Of a stretch of 64,000 bases of DNA, positions 1 to 9,046 are shown piece by piece. Position 1 is the stretch's first letter. Every line of letters starts with the position of its first letter. Source of the DNA: Chloroflexota bacterium (GTDB taxonomy: Bacteria > Chloroflexota > Ktedonobacteria > Ktedonobacterales > Ktedonobacteraceae); NCBI GenBank assembly GCA_005881495.1, contig VBHI01000216.1, positions 1 to 64,000 on the forward strand. The letters are read 5' to 3'. The translations under genes were made by a program, and so were the position numbers. Under the pieces are notes generated by a model. The model had not been told where the DNA came from and made no database searches. It saw only the letters and a program-made list of their open reading frames with translations.

Positions 1-480
1 CACTACCCCTGCCTGCTGACAGGCCATGATGGCATCGAGAAGCACTTGATAGGCCGCCATGCCTGCCCGGTCAATCGGCGAACGTGCGTTGCCGTCTGCA
101 TCTGGCAGCAGGCGAGACAGTTGACGCAGTTCCGGGCGATAGAGGATTTGAAAGCTCGCGCGGTGCTCCACGGCAAAACGCACATACGCCACCCCCGTGG
201 CCACCAACTGGTCCAGCGGCGTTCCCGCTGTCGCCTGGGCCGCCTCTTGGAGAGTATCCGCTAACTGCTGGAGCGTCTCCACGACCAACGCTTCCACCAG
301 TGCCGATTTACTGGCAAAGTGGTGATAGGGCGCTGCTTCACTGACGCCGGCACGACGAGCGACCGCACGCAAGGACAAGCCAGCAAGGCCCTGTTCGGTG
401 ATCAATTGGAGGGCCGCATCCAGGAGGGCGCGGCGGAGGTGGCCATGATGATAGGACCTGCTTGGATCGGGAAGGGTCAT
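1..480 (-). CDS. TetR/AcrR family transcriptional regulator (partial, C-terminus beyond window edge)
   Basis: The reading frame is open from ATG at 480 down to base 1, so about 160 codons are present and the protein runs off the left edge. Residues 15-60 form a TetR-type helix-turn-helix: a helix followed by SLRAVARRAGVSEAAPYHHF, where the APYHHF end is the usual recognition helix. The rest is helical and resembles the WHG-type ligand domain of the family (inference). It is divergent from the PanE-like gene, and the shared spacer holds a perfect inverted repeat on the neighbour's promoter. The simple reading is a ligand-released repressor of itself and the reductase gene. The ligand is unknown. 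Confidence 0.88.
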   Translation of the reverse strand, partial: MTLPDPSRSYHHGHLRRALLDAALQLITEQGLAGLSLRAVARRAGVSEAAPYHHFASKSALVEALVVETLQQLADTLQEAAQATAGTPLDQLVATGVAYVRFAVEHRASFQILYRPELRQLSRLLPDADGNARSPIDRAGMAAYQVLLDAIMACQQAGVV

Positions 481-513
481 CGATTCCTCCTCGCTGTGAT
501 GGGTTTGTGAGGC

Positions 514-540
514 TGTTATCTTTACATTGTTAAGATAACA
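514..540. promoter_or_regulatory. Inverted repeat, probable TetR operator
   Basis: TGTTATCTT (514-522) and AAGATAACA (532-540) are perfect 9-bp inverted arms around a 9-bp spacer. The repeat overlaps the -35 element of the rightward promoter. A related half-site, GTTAAGAT, recurs at 574-581. Position and symmetry fit an operator for the adjacent TetR regulator; the assignment is by inference. Confidence 0.65.
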
Positions 541-549
541 TGCTATACT
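521..549 (+). promoter_or_regulatory. Sigma70-type promoter of the PanE-like gene
   Basis: TTTACA (521-526) and TATACT (544-549) are separated by 17 bp, close to the bacterial consensus. The -35 lies inside the inverted repeat at 514-540, so a bound repressor would block polymerase. The leader to the gene start at 651 is about 95 bases. Confidence 0.6.
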
Positions 550-650
550 CTTTTCTAGAGAGATGTTAACATCGTTAAGATGCGGTGTCAAGGGCCCGAT
601 GGTGCGTGCGATGTGAAGGCATCTCATGAAGGAAAGTGAGGACAAAGCTT

Positions 651-1721
651 ATGCCACAGGTACATCTCCGCATCCTGGTTATGGGCGCTGGCGTCATTGG
701 CAGTGTGTATGCCGCGCGACTCCAGGCGGCAGGCCACACCGTCACACTTCAAGCCCGTGGGCAGCACGCCGCTGATTTGCGTGCCACCGGTCTCCTCCTG
801 GAGGACGCAGCCACGGGACAGTCCACGACGAGCCATATCCGGATCGTCGATCGCCTTGACCCAGACGATGTCTATGACCTGGTGCTGGTCTGCGTGCGCC
901 TGGATCAGGTGGCCGCGACCGTACCGGATCTCGCGGCTAACCAGCAGATTCCCACGGTGGTGTTTCTGTTGAATAACCCGACAGGCACGAAGCCTCTGGT
1001 GGAGCGACTCGGAGCGCAGCGGGTCGTCCTGGGCTTCCCAGGGATTGGGGGGACACGTGAAGGAACGCGGGTCCGCTATGTGCGTATTCGTCAACAACCA
1101 ACGACTTTGGGGGAGGTCGATGGCAGGATCACGCCGCGCCTACGGCAGCTTGCCACCCTGCTCGAACGGGCGGGGTTCCCCGTGGCGCTCAGTCTCAATA
1201 TGGACGGCTGGCTCAAAACGCACGCGGTTTTCGTCTCGTGTGTCTCGGCGGCTCTTGCTCTCGAAGGGGGAGACAGCGCGCAGCTTGGACAGAGCCGCGA
1301 GTGTGTGGCGCTGATGGTCAACGCCATCCGGGAGGGGTTCGCCGCCTTGCAGTCCCTGGGCATCCCCGTCGCACCATTCAACCTGAAGCTGATTTTCAGC
1401 CGGATGCCGCGGTGGTTCGCCGTTCGCTACTGGCAGCGCGCCTTGCAGACGTCTGTGGGGACGCTGGCGATCGCCCCCCATGCCAGGGCGGCCCGCGCTG
1501 AAATGGGCCTGGTTGCCAGGGAGGTTCTGGGGCTTCTACAGGCGTCCCCAGTGCCCACTCCCACCCTCGAACGCTTGCTGGCAGCGCTCACCGGGCCCGT
1601 CCTGGCACCTGACGACCGGCCACCGGGAGGTGGCGGTACAGATATGAGTCAGAGGTTTCTTTCTTTGGAAGCAGGAGAGATAGTTTCGTGTTTTCTAGTG
1701 CATAATCAGCAGACCTGTTAA
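651..1721 (+). CDS. Ketopantoate reductase-like (PanE/ApbA family) oxidoreductase
   Basis: An NADPH-dependent 2-keto-acid reductase fold. The N-terminus carries the nucleotide-binding motif GAGVIGS (residues 9-15), and a lysine in the GWLKTHAVF segment sits where the family's catalytic lysine lies. The family includes 2-dehydropantoate reductase, but several members act on other substrates, so the substrate is left open. ATG at 651 is chosen over GTG at 636 because GAGGA lies 8 bases upstream of it. The last 25 or so residues (after about 1640) are coded by AT-richer DNA and do not look like the family, so the 3' end may have been replaced by a rearrangement. It is divergent from the TetR gene and probably controlled by it. 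Confidence 0.8.
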   Translation: MPQVHLRILVMGAGVIGSVYAARLQAAGHTVTLQARGQHAADLRATGLLLEDAATGQSTTSHIRIVDRLDPDDVYDLVLVCVRLDQVAATVPDLAANQQIPTVVFLLNNPTGTKPLVERLGAQRVVLGFPGIGGTREGTRVRYVRIRQQPTTLGEVDGRITPRLRQLATLLERAGFPVALSLNMDGWLKTHAVFVSCVSAALALEGGDSAQLGQSRECVALMVNAIREGFAALQSLGIPVAPFNLKLIFSRMPRWFAVRYWQRALQTSVGTLAIAPHARAARAEMGLVAREVLGLLQASPVPTPTLERLLAALTGPVLAPDDRPPGGGGTDMSQRFLSLEAGEIVSCFLVHNQQTC

Positions 1722-1902
1722 GCAAAAGCAAGGTCTTGCCAAGCTGTACAATCATTGGTAGACTGATGAAGACAGATATCTGTCGTTGCAGCATCTCCCA
1801 AGAGGTGCTGAGGATTGAAACTAGGTAATAAACCATGCTCTTGCATAATCTTCATGAGTAAGGTTAAAGACAATCTGGGGTGAATCATCCGCCGCGTAGG
1901 CC

Positions 1903-2376
1903 TCAGCCTCGTTGATCGTAGTTGAGGAACTCGGCTTGCTCAGGGGTGACCTCGATGACGCAGGGCTGGCCTTTCTCCGCACTCTGGGCGTGATAGTTGT
2001 GCATGGGCGGGAGCTGCCGAATGTGTGTCAGGGCGTTGCGGATTCCGCCGGGCGTCAGGAGGTACTTGCGTGCAGTTCGAAGGTTATAGGAATGCTGTGC
2101 CTTCTGGTCCGTTCGCACGCTGGCTCGGCCTCTGATCCGCAGAACCCGCTGGTCACTCGGATCCTGCTCCACCTCGAAGAGGACGCTCACCCGAGGGTCG
2201 GCCTTGACGTTGCGAGCCGCGAGGGTCCAATCGACGGTGCCGAGCCAGATATGGCCGTTCAGGTAAACAAAGTAGAGCGGATTGATGCTCGGTCGCCCGT
2301 TGCGGGAAAGGGTGGCGATGCGGGCGACCATGGACCGCCGCATGACGTCGAGCACGGCGGGATCGTCAGCTTTCAT
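1903..2376 (-). CDS. PPOX-class pyridoxamine 5'-phosphate oxidase-like flavoprotein
   Basis: The 157-residue protein has the split-barrel flavin-binding pattern of the PPOX superfamily. VARIATLSRNGRP opens the barrel, followed by LYFVYLNGHIWLGT, ARNVKADPRVSVLFE and a C-terminal basic/aromatic segment. Members bind FMN or F420 and reduce small molecules or degrade haem; the cofactor cannot be decided by eye. Its ATG lies inside the end of the upstream gene (11-bp overlap), so the two are almost certainly translated together. No catalytic residue beyond the fold signature is recognisable. Confidence 0.75.
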   Translation of the reverse strand: MKADDPAVLDVMRRSMVARIATLSRNGRPSINPLYFVYLNGHIWLGTVDWTLAARNVKADPRVSVLFEVEQDPSDQRVLRIRGRASVRTDQKAQHSYNLRTARKYLLTPGGIRNALTHIRQLPPMHNYHAQSAEKGQPCVIEVTPEQAEFLNYDQRG

Positions 2377-2782
2377 CTCTCACCTCTCGTAGCGTTCCGT
2401 AATCCCAGGCGACCGTCTTGAGCGGGACCACCTCGAACCAAGTGCGGCCGACGGGCGCACCACCTGGAGCCTCGGCGGGCTTCACCTGGCCACGAATGTA
2501 GATGGCACGCAGGTCGAAGAAGTGGACCCCTTCGTCAATGAGAAGGACGACCTCGTGGCCGGAGCCTGGCCGATGATCGGCATCCTCAGGGATGCCGGCC
2601 AGGTAGCGACCGTCATGCCACACCAACGCAATCGGTTGACCCTGCGGCCCGTGGTCACTGGCAAAGGCGATGCATGCGCGAGGAACCCGTTCGAGCAGAT
2701 CCCGCGCGCACCCGGGATCGATGTTCCTGGTGACCCGCTTCATGAACGCTACCCCCTGGTCCAATCGAAGGAAATCCTTCAT
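2366..2782 (-). CDS. Second PPOX/pyridoxamine oxidase-like flavoprotein
   Basis: A 138-residue protein with the same barrel layout as its downstream neighbour: VPRACIAFASDHGPQGQP, a HDGRYLAG strand, GHEVVLLIDEG and a closing WFEVVPLKTVAWDYG segment. It is the first gene of a two-gene unit, overlapping the next gene by 11 bp. Tandem PPOX proteins may form a heterodimer, because the family's flavin site lies at a dimer interface; that is inference. Upstream to 2985 there is no other gene. Confidence 0.65.
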   Translation of the reverse strand: MKDFLRLDQGVAFMKRVTRNIDPGCARDLLERVPRACIAFASDHGPQGQPIALVWHDGRYLAGIPEDADHRPGSGHEVVLLIDEGVHFFDLRAIYIRGQVKPAEAPGGAPVGRTWFEVVPLKTVAWDYGTLREVRDES

Positions 2783-2985
2783 CGTCGAGAACGTTGCCCC
2801 GCGATCCTATCTTTGAGCCTCCCAGCTTGATGATCCGGGCGGCGGACTCCCTCAAGGGTACCATTGGATCGGTGTGTTGTCAAAGGGTGTCACAAAATGT
2901 GAGTCAGATTGAATATCCTGCCTCGTCTGCTTTATTATTTCGTCCTGTTCCCGCTCACCGGTGGGAGCTCACTTGCTTACGCGCT

Positions 2986-4422
2986 TCAAGTCAGCCTCGT
3001 TGCTTGAGATGGTCGGCCTGGCAACCTCATGGCGGTCAGGATGGCGAGGCCAGTTACCGCAATGACGATGAGATCCACCACGCTAATCCCTGCACTCGGT
3101 GAGCTCCCAGCCGCCGCAGCAAATCCAATGATCACTCCTCCTAGACCAGTACCAAGGGCTGCTCCGAGCACAGAAGAGAGTTCCATCGATGCCGACGCTG
3201 TACCCTGCTGGTCAGCAGAGGCCGTTTCCAGGACTACGAGGTTGAGCGTGGAGTAAGACAGGCCCATGCCAAGCCCGGCAACGCCCCATGCCAGTGATGC
3301 TACTGCTACCGGTATGCCTGGAATGAGCACACTGGCGATACCGGCGAGACCAAGGGCAACCAGGAGCAGTCCTGCTGTTACCAGGAGCCGGCGTCCTTGT
3401 CGAGGAGCCAGTTTGGCTTGCAACCATGATCCGGCTGACCAAGTCAGGGTAGCCGCAGTGAGCGCTATACCAGCCAGTAGTGTACTCTGACCGCGTATTG
3501 AGATGAGCGTCAATGGGAGAAAAGCTTCTCCCCCAAAGTAGGCCAGACTGAGCAAACCAATGGTCGCGATCGCGGCGGGCATCCCCGCCTTCGCTCTGAG
3601 CGTACCGGGTGGAAGAAGATGACGAAGTGATGGTATCCCTAGAACCAAACCCAGGAGAATCAGCACGGTCGCTAGAGGGAGAGATGGCACCTGTAGTCCT
3701 GTCAAAGTCATTCCTGCCCCACTCACCAGACCGGCCGCGGCTAAGAGACGACGAGGGTCAAATGATCCAGATGTCAGAGAAGGAGTGAGCTTTCTCAAGG
3801 CTGGGAGCACCATTCCAGCGGCAAGAGGTAACACTGGAATCAGGCCAAGGAAAACCCAGCGCCACCCAACAAAATCGGCGACGATTCCTGAAAGCGCGGG
3901 ACCGATCAGTCCTGGCACTATCCAGGCGCTGGAAAGCACCGCGAGCATACGAGGCTTCACCTCCTCTGGATAGCCACGTCCAACACAGACATAGGTGACT
4001 GAGGCGATAATGCCGGCGCCAAGACCCTGAACACCCCGGCTAAGGACGAACATGATCATAGAGGATGCAACGCCGGCCAGGACCAGGCCAAGGACGAATA
4101 ATGCTACGCCGATCATGAAAGGGAGAGCAGGTCCCCTGCGGTCGGCTTCATCGCCAGCGAGGATGATGCCTACAAGAGTAGCGAGCATATAGGCGCTAAA
4201 GGACCAGCCATAAAAACTCAGTCCACCCAGGTTTGCAACGATCCTGGGGAGGATTGTCGCGACTGCAAGCCCCTCAAACGCTGGCCCTAAGGTGATGAGA
4301 ATGAGTCCTAGTGTAAGTCGCCAGAGGTGTGGGCTCCACACACTCTCGGGGATCGAAGCGCCTTTCGCCACATGTTCTAATGAAGGCAGAGGTCGTGAGG
4401 GTAGAGGTCGCGACATTGACAT
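2986..4422 (-). CDS. MFS drug/proton antiporter-like exporter
   Basis: A 478-residue polytopic protein with at least twelve hydrophobic segments. The loop after the second helix reads GDEADRRGP, matching MFS motif A (GxxxDRxGR). GLIGPALSGIVADFVGWRW matches the antiporter motif C seen in drug:H+ exporters of the DHA groups. ATG at 4422 is chosen over the longer TTG start at 4446 because AGGA lies 8 bases upstream of 4422 and the extra residues are not hydrophobic or conserved-looking. It stands alone, with its 3' end facing the PPOX pair on the same strand. The substrate is unknown. Confidence 0.82.
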   Translation of the reverse strand: MSMSRPLPSRPLPSLEHVAKGASIPESVWSPHLWRLTLGLILITLGPAFEGLAVATILPRIVANLGGLSFYGWSFSAYMLATLVGIILAGDEADRRGPALPFMIGVALFVLGLVLAGVASSMIMFVLSRGVQGLGAGIIASVTYVCVGRGYPEEVKPRMLAVLSSAWIVPGLIGPALSGIVADFVGWRWVFLGLIPVLPLAAGMVLPALRKLTPSLTSGSFDPRRLLAAAGLVSGAGMTLTGLQVPSLPLATVLILLGLVLGIPSLRHLLPPGTLRAKAGMPAAIATIGLLSLAYFGGEAFLPLTLISIRGQSTLLAGIALTAATLTWSAGSWLQAKLAPRQGRRLLVTAGLLLVALGLAGIASVLIPGIPVAVASLAWGVAGLGMGLSYSTLNLVVLETASADQQGTASASMELSSVLGAALGTGLGGVIIGFAAAAGSSPSAGISVVDLIVIAVTGLAILTAMRLPGRPSQATRLT

Positions 4423-4575
4423 TTTCACATTCCTATCTGATAACAAGTAACATAAAAACCCTGGATTTGTTTCACAGTAGCATTATGACACATTGAGCGT
4501 TTCCAAAACGTTTTTTAGAGCTGAACTGGTTTGCATTCACAAACGTGCCAGGGTATATTGTGTTCGGGCCGACAC

Positions 4576-4623
4576 CAGGCCGGGCGACCACCAGACCGGG
4601 CGACCCCATCAGGCCGGGCGACC
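4576..4623. repeat. Three copies of a 14-bp G+C-rich unit at the IS border
   Basis: CAGGCCGGGCGACC occurs at 4576-4589 and 4610-4623, with a one-base variant (CAGACC...) at 4592-4605. The last copy abuts the left inverted repeat of the IS. The style resembles the short tandem arrays at 49093 and 50020. Confidence 0.7.
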
Positions 4624-6132
4624 ACAAGGCACATTGACTCCAAGTAAATCATTTGTAGAAAAGGACCAAGATGAAACAGCGAGTTGTCAGGAGCGGAAAA
4701 ATGAAGGATAATCCTTTCATGAAAGAAAACTGACTCGAAAGGAAGATCCTTCTGATGACTCCTGATACTCCATCTCCCCACGCTTCGGCTGCCACTACCC
4801 CGCTGGGAGCCCAGTTGGAACACCTGTGGCTGACCTTGCCCGCCACAGCGACGAGCGCGCCCCACCAGCGGGGGCGTCCCCTCACCTTGAGCGCCTGGCA
4901 TGTGAGCCTGGCGGTGCTGCTGTGCCTGCTGCGTGGCTTGCAGAGCCAGTTGGAGCTGTGGCGGCTGATGGCTTTCTCTGGCATAGGCCAGCTGCCGGCG
5001 CTGCCGCTGTCGGATCAAGCCGTCTACGATCGTCTGGAGCAGGACGGGGTCAGCGCCTTCCAAAGCGTCTTTGCGCAGCTGTCGCAGTGGCTGGCCCCGC
5101 GCCTGGCGCCCTACGAGGACCGCACCTTGGCCCCCTTTGCGACGGGGTAGTGGCTTTGGATGAGAGTGGGCTGGATCGCGTCAAGCGCTGGGTCAACTGG
5201 TTGCGCGAGGTGCCGCAGGGCGACAGTCGCCTGCTTCCCGGACGGCTGGTGGGCCTCTTTGACGTGCGCCTGCAGCAGTGGGTGCGGCTCGACGTGCTGC
5301 TGGATGCCACCGCCGACGGCAAAGTGCATGCGCGGGCCATGCTCAGGGGACTGGCCACAGGCAGCCTGCTGCTCTTTGATTTGGGCTACTTCAGTTTTCC
5401 CTGGTGGGATGAGCTGACCCAGGCTGGCTATTGGTACCTCACGCGCCAGCGCGCCAAGACGCGCTACCAGGTGGTGCATATCCTGTATCAGGCCGATGGG
5501 GTTTTCGATGCCCTGGTCTCTTTGGGGGGGCATTCTTCCGATCGGGCGGGCCAGCTGGTGCGCCTGGTCTGCTTTCGCCGCGGCTCCCAGCAGTACTGCT
5601 ATCTGACCAATGTGCTCGACCCGGCTCCCCTCCCCCTCGTCGACATCGCGCGGCTGTACGCGCGCCGATGGGAGATTGAACTGGCCTTTCGCGAACTCAA
5701 AGAGCACCTGAAGATGCCCCTGTTGTGGAGTGCCAAACTGGGGGTGATCTACCAGCAAATCTGGGCCAGCCTGATCCTGGCGCACCTGCTGCATGCTTCC
5801 CAGGTCGAACTGGCCGCACAGGCCGAGGTCGAGCCCTTCGATGTGTCCCTGGCGTTGCTCAGTCGGCATCTGCCGCGGGTGCTGCTGCACACCGCGGACC
5901 CGATGGGCTTCCTCGTGCAGCATGGACGGGCCATGGGACTCATTCGTCCCTCCTCCCGGCAGGTCAGACAGGCTCCCGTGGTGCCCTTGCAGCAGATCAG
6001 CTATCCGCCTCCCGAGCTGCTCCAGCCGCGTCAGGCGCACTCGGCTCATCGTAAATGTGGCTCCTGTTATGCTGCTCAATCGTGAAAGGAACCTTTCTAC
6101 TTATGAGTTACTTGGAGTCAATGTGCCTTGTG
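4623..6132. mobile_element. IS4-type insertion sequence, about 1.5 kb
   Basis: The left end (4623-4647) and right end (6108-6132) are perfect 25-bp inverted repeats: the left starts CACAAGGCACATTGACTCC and the right ends with its reverse complement. Similarity continues inward, imperfectly, for about 15 more bases (the GTAGAAA block). Outside the perfect arms GGGCGA on the left still pairs with TCGCCC on the right, so the true tips may lie 6-7 bp further out. No target-site duplication is obvious. The element carries one transposase, which is frameshifted. Confidence 0.85.
4755..6085 (+). pseudogene. IS4-family DDE transposase, frameshifted at a G4 tract
   Basis: Two overlapping frames make one transposase. 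Codons from 4755 read an N-terminal domain (LPLSDQAVYDRLEQDG) and stop at 5148. The frame entered near 5144 continues VVALDESGLDRV and runs to 6085. Restoring one G in the G run at 5144-5147 yields an uninterrupted ATGVVALDES. The catalytic layout of IS4 transposases is intact: D in ALDESGLD, D in LLFDLGYF, and the YARRWEIELAFRELK signature (Y-R-E-K) with the glutamate. The joined product would be about 443 residues. A programmed shift is possible but no classical slippery heptamer is present, so a one-base loss or sequencing error is preferred. Confidence 0.85.
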
Positions 6133-6250
6133 CTCGCCCTGCCCCCGGGGCATGTGACTCGCCCTTCAATCCCTTGTGCTCGCTCTGTGACGTCCTTTCT
6201 CATGTTTCACCACGACATCCAACCTATACAACATCACAAACAACTTGGTA

Positions 6251-6898
6251 TCAAAGCGTTATCAGGCCACGACGTATCCCGCGGCTCACCGCATCGGTGC
6301 GACTCGATGCTCCTAACTTGGTGGAGATCGACGAAATATGAAACTTCACCGTGTGTTCACTGATCTGTAAACGACGGGCTATGAGCTTGTTCGATAAGCC
6401 CTGACTCACCAGTTCCAGCACTTCACGCTCGCGATTCGTCAGCGCCTCCTCGGACGAACTCAGATTGAGTGTTCCTACCGCCGGGCGCTGCTCAGTGAAT
6501 TGCTCACTGAACGCCACGGGTAGCACCACGAATCCCTGTGCCACCGCCGTCACTGCCGCCTGCAATTCCACACTGGTAGCCCCCACAGGCACCAGGCTCC
6601 ACCCGCGCAAAGATAGATTTCGCAGAATCGTCAACGGCCGCTCATCGTTGTTGGTAAGCACCACCAGTGCGATCCTACCGTCATTTGTTATAGCACGCAC
6701 AGCACGCACAGCACGTACCACCTCGTCCAACAACACGTAATCCACTACGATTACGTCGATAGCTGGAAGCTCAAGCTCGATATTGATCTCCGCGAAACTT
6801 GCCGCCGCGCCCACCACCTCTATTTCAGTGGTGGTGAGCATGGCCCGCAAGCCAGCAATCATCATCGGCGTCGGTGCTACAACGAAGACACGTATCAT
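6251..6898 (-). CDS. NarL/FixJ-type regulator with degenerate receiver domain
   Basis: A 215-residue protein. The C-terminal 65 residues are a clear LuxR-type helix-turn-helix (LTNREREVLELVSQGLSNKLIARRL, continuing into SEHTVKFH). The N-terminal 120 residues are receiver-like and keep an aspartate in IDVIVVDYVLLDE. The acidic pair after the first strand is absent (VFVVAPTPMM instead of the usual DDH) and the conserved KxxxP-type lysine is not visible. It is therefore probably not switched by ordinary phosphorylation. Its ATG directly abuts the TAA of the upstream HtrA gene, so it is the third gene of that operon. It may control the proteases or sense their state (inference). Confidence 0.85.
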   Translation of the reverse strand: MIRVFVVAPTPMMIAGLRAMLTTTEIEVVGAAASFAEINIELELPAIDVIVVDYVLLDEVVRAVRAVRAITNDGRIALVVLTNNDERPLTILRNLSLRGWSLVPVGATSVELQAAVTAVAQGFVVLPVAFSEQFTEQRPAVGTLNLSSSEEALTNREREVLELVSQGLSNKLIARRLQISEHTVKFHISSISTKLGASSRTDAVSRGIRRGLITL

Positions 6899-7876
6899 TT
6901 ATTCTCTGCGCTCCAATGCTGCAACGGAGACATCGAGTGTAAGAAGACTACCGCCTCGTACCAGGCGCATCTGTAGTGAATCCTGCCTGTCTTTCCTGGC
7001 GACGATGTCCAGCAGTGACGCGGCATCATCTATCGGTTTGCCTGCCGCATCCAGCAACAGGTCTCCTATCAGTAAGCCTGTCCTGTCGGACTGCTCCTCG
7101 AGTTCACCAGGCTCTAAAGCTACGACGAGCAGCCCTTGAGTCATTGAGCCTCGTTTGGAGCTTACTCCCACTTTCTCACGCAGGGTGGCTGGCAAATCCA
7201 CTGTCTCCACCGCAATTCCCAAAGAGATTTGCCGTCGCCTGGACAATCCCGCTATCCAGGAGCTTACCACATTACTGGGGATTGATACAGCCAGGTCGCC
7301 ACCAAAAACCATCGCATTGACCCCCACGACCATCCCATCAGCATTGAGCAGCGGCCCACCCGAATTTCCAGGTGCGAGAATAACATCTGATTTGATATAC
7401 CGTATTGGCAATTCACCCTCGCTCTCAGTGGTCTTCGGCGAACTGACCCCGCTGATGATACCCGCGGTGACAACGCCGCGCTGGCCCCAGGGATTGCCCA
7501 CGGCAAAAACCCATTCGCCGACGCGCAGGCTGGCTGAATCCGCGACCTCCACCGCTTGCAGGTTGTCCCCTTCCACAAACAGCATTGCCACATCGAGCTT
7601 TTTGTGACGATCGATCACTTTCGCATCCAGGCTGCGACCATCCGAAAGATGCACCTGTATCTTCGTAGCATCATCAGGAACGACATGGTTATTCGTGATG
7701 ATATGGCCTTCGCGTCCATCAGCCTTCCAGACAATACCTGTACCAGCGCCGCGTCCCTCCTTGGCTACCTGCACAATGCTCGGTTGCACTCGCTTTACGA
7801 CTTGCATCAACGCGTGCGAAAACGCGTCGGGCAGCAGAGACGATAAAGTCGGAGTAAAAATTGTTTCTTGTGTCAT
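6899..7876 (-). CDS. HtrA/DegP-like trypsin-fold serine protease with PDZ domain
   Basis: A 325-residue protein. The protease triad is readable: His in IITNNHVV, Asp in KKLDVAMLF, Ser in APGNSGGPLL. A PDZ domain follows (about residues 225-320), with GLLVVALEPGELEEQSDRTG and LLIGDLLLDAAGKPI. HtrA proteins are normally exported or membrane-anchored quality-control proteases. This one has no signal peptide or hydrophobic N-terminus, so it appears cytoplasmic. It is the middle gene of an operon: 29 bp after the paralogous protease and directly abutting the NarL-type regulator. Confidence 0.88.
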   Translation of the reverse strand: MTQETIFTPTLSSLLPDAFSHALMQVVKRVQPSIVQVAKEGRGAGTGIVWKADGREGHIITNNHVVPDDATKIQVHLSDGRSLDAKVIDRHKKLDVAMLFVEGDNLQAVEVADSASLRVGEWVFAVGNPWGQRGVVTAGIISGVSSPKTTESEGELPIRYIKSDVILAPGNSGGPLLNADGMVVGVNAMVFGGDLAVSIPSNVVSSWIAGLSRRRQISLGIAVETVDLPATLREKVGVSSKRGSMTQGLLVVALEPGELEEQSDRTGLLIGDLLLDAAGKPIDDAASLLDIVARKDRQDSLQMRLVRGGSLLTLDVSVAALERRE

Positions 7877-7905
7877 CTTATACCTGTCTATCGTTCTTGC
7901 TATCC

Positions 7906-8823
7906 CTATTTGCGTTGTCCTACGGTTACCTGCAAGGTATGCAATGTGTTGCCACGAATGACTTCAACAGGGACCGTTTTACCAACGCGATTGTTGGTCA
8001 GCACTGTTTGCAAGTCCTCGGAGTCATTAACAACGTTGCCATCCAGTCCCACCAGGATATCGCCAAGCATCAGCCCACCCTTCTGGGCCGGACTATCATC
8101 ATCGACTTTTACTATCAACAACCCATGTTCCTGCGTACGCCCTCCGCGCTGCGCGGGTGGAAGATTCACTAACTGGCTGCTGATTCCCAGGTAACCGCGT
8201 TTGATATACCCCTGCTGCGCGAGCGTCTCCGCGATGACCCAGGCAATCGACGCGGGAACAGCCAGCGCGATCCCGTTCACCAATCCTGTGGTCGTAATAC
8301 CGAGAACGCCTCCCTGGACATCGATCAAGGGTCCGCCTGAAAAACCGGGATACGGCGTGGCATCGGTGCGTATATAGCGTTCAAGGGTCGTGCCGCGACC
8401 TGTGCGCAGGGGACCTCCGATCGCGCTGACTATACCGGCGCTGGCCATTGGCCCCTCTCCCGAGGATCGTCCCACCGCCAGTACCAGTTGACCGACACGA
8501 GCTGGTTCTGTCGCGGCAGTTGCAACACTCAGTCCCAGGTCAGTCACGCGTAAGACGGCCAGGTCTGTTGACGTATCGCGCCCAACGAATTGTGCGGCAA
8601 GGGTGCGGCCATCGTGGGTCTGGACCGTCAAATCCTCCTCACGTTCAAGGACATGATCCGCCGTCAGGATCAAATCTGTGGCGTAGACGACCCCGCTGGC
8701 AGGCTGGCGTTGTCGGCCATTGACCAGCACAAGTGATGGGCTTACCCTGTCGACGGCGTCGGCCATCTGGTTCGATAATAATCTCAAAACATGAATGTCG
8801 TTCTGGTTCGTTGTCTGTTCCAT
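7906..8823 (-). CDS. HtrA-like serine protease with PDZ domain (first of the pair)
   Basis: A 305-residue paralogue of its downstream neighbour. The triad is His in LILTADHVLE, Asp in TSTDLAVL and Ser in YPGFSGGPLI. The C-terminal PDZ domain includes KVDDDSPAQKGGLMLGDILV. No secretion signal or membrane segment is visible at the N-terminus (MEQTTNQNDIHVLR). It opens the operon of two proteases and one regulator. The two proteases differ enough to suggest heteromeric or divided roles rather than a recent copy; that is inference. Confidence 0.87.
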   Translation of the reverse strand: MEQTTNQNDIHVLRLLSNQMADAVDRVSPSLVLVNGRQRQPASGVVYATDLILTADHVLEREEDLTVQTHDGRTLAAQFVGRDTSTDLAVLRVTDLGLSVATAATEPARVGQLVLAVGRSSGEGPMASAGIVSAIGGPLRTGRGTTLERYIRTDATPYPGFSGGPLIDVQGGVLGITTTGLVNGIALAVPASIAWVIAETLAQQGYIKRGYLGISSQLVNLPPAQRGGRTQEHGLLIVKVDDDSPAQKGGLMLGDILVGLDGNVVNDSEDLQTVLTNNRVGKTVPVEVIRGNTLHTLQVTVGQRK

Positions 8824-8970
8824 AATCTGCCCTCTTTCGTAATCTCCACGGCAAAGTTCCGTAACTGTTCGTAATATATGTCATAAAGCAAAGCCCCACA
8901 TCAGCCGTTCGACTAGCAACAACCTGGATAAACGGGTAGTAACGGAGCTCTCGACGATGAACCATACCAC

Positions 8971-8999
8971 TTGACAATCCCAGCATTAGAGCCTACCAT
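8971..8999 (+). promoter_or_regulatory. Promoter of trpB
   Basis: TTGACA (8971-8976), 17-bp spacer, TACCAT (8994-8999). The start codon at 9047 lies about 40 bases past the expected transcription start, with an AAAGGAT ribosome site. No leader peptide or attenuator is apparent. Confidence 0.6.
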
Positions 9000-9046
9000 G
9001 TATCTACCTTCGACGTATTTTTCTCAAGCCATGAAAGGATCAAACC

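Noticed and set aside
5131..5147. Programmed -1 frameshift in the IS4 transposase
   Set aside because: CCCCCTTT is not a classical slippery site for the frame in use, and a missing G explains the join better.
5111..6079. Minus-strand 322-codon frame opposite the IS4 transposase
   Set aside because: Composition is His/Gln-rich and mirrors the transposase codons; no ribosome site or family match.
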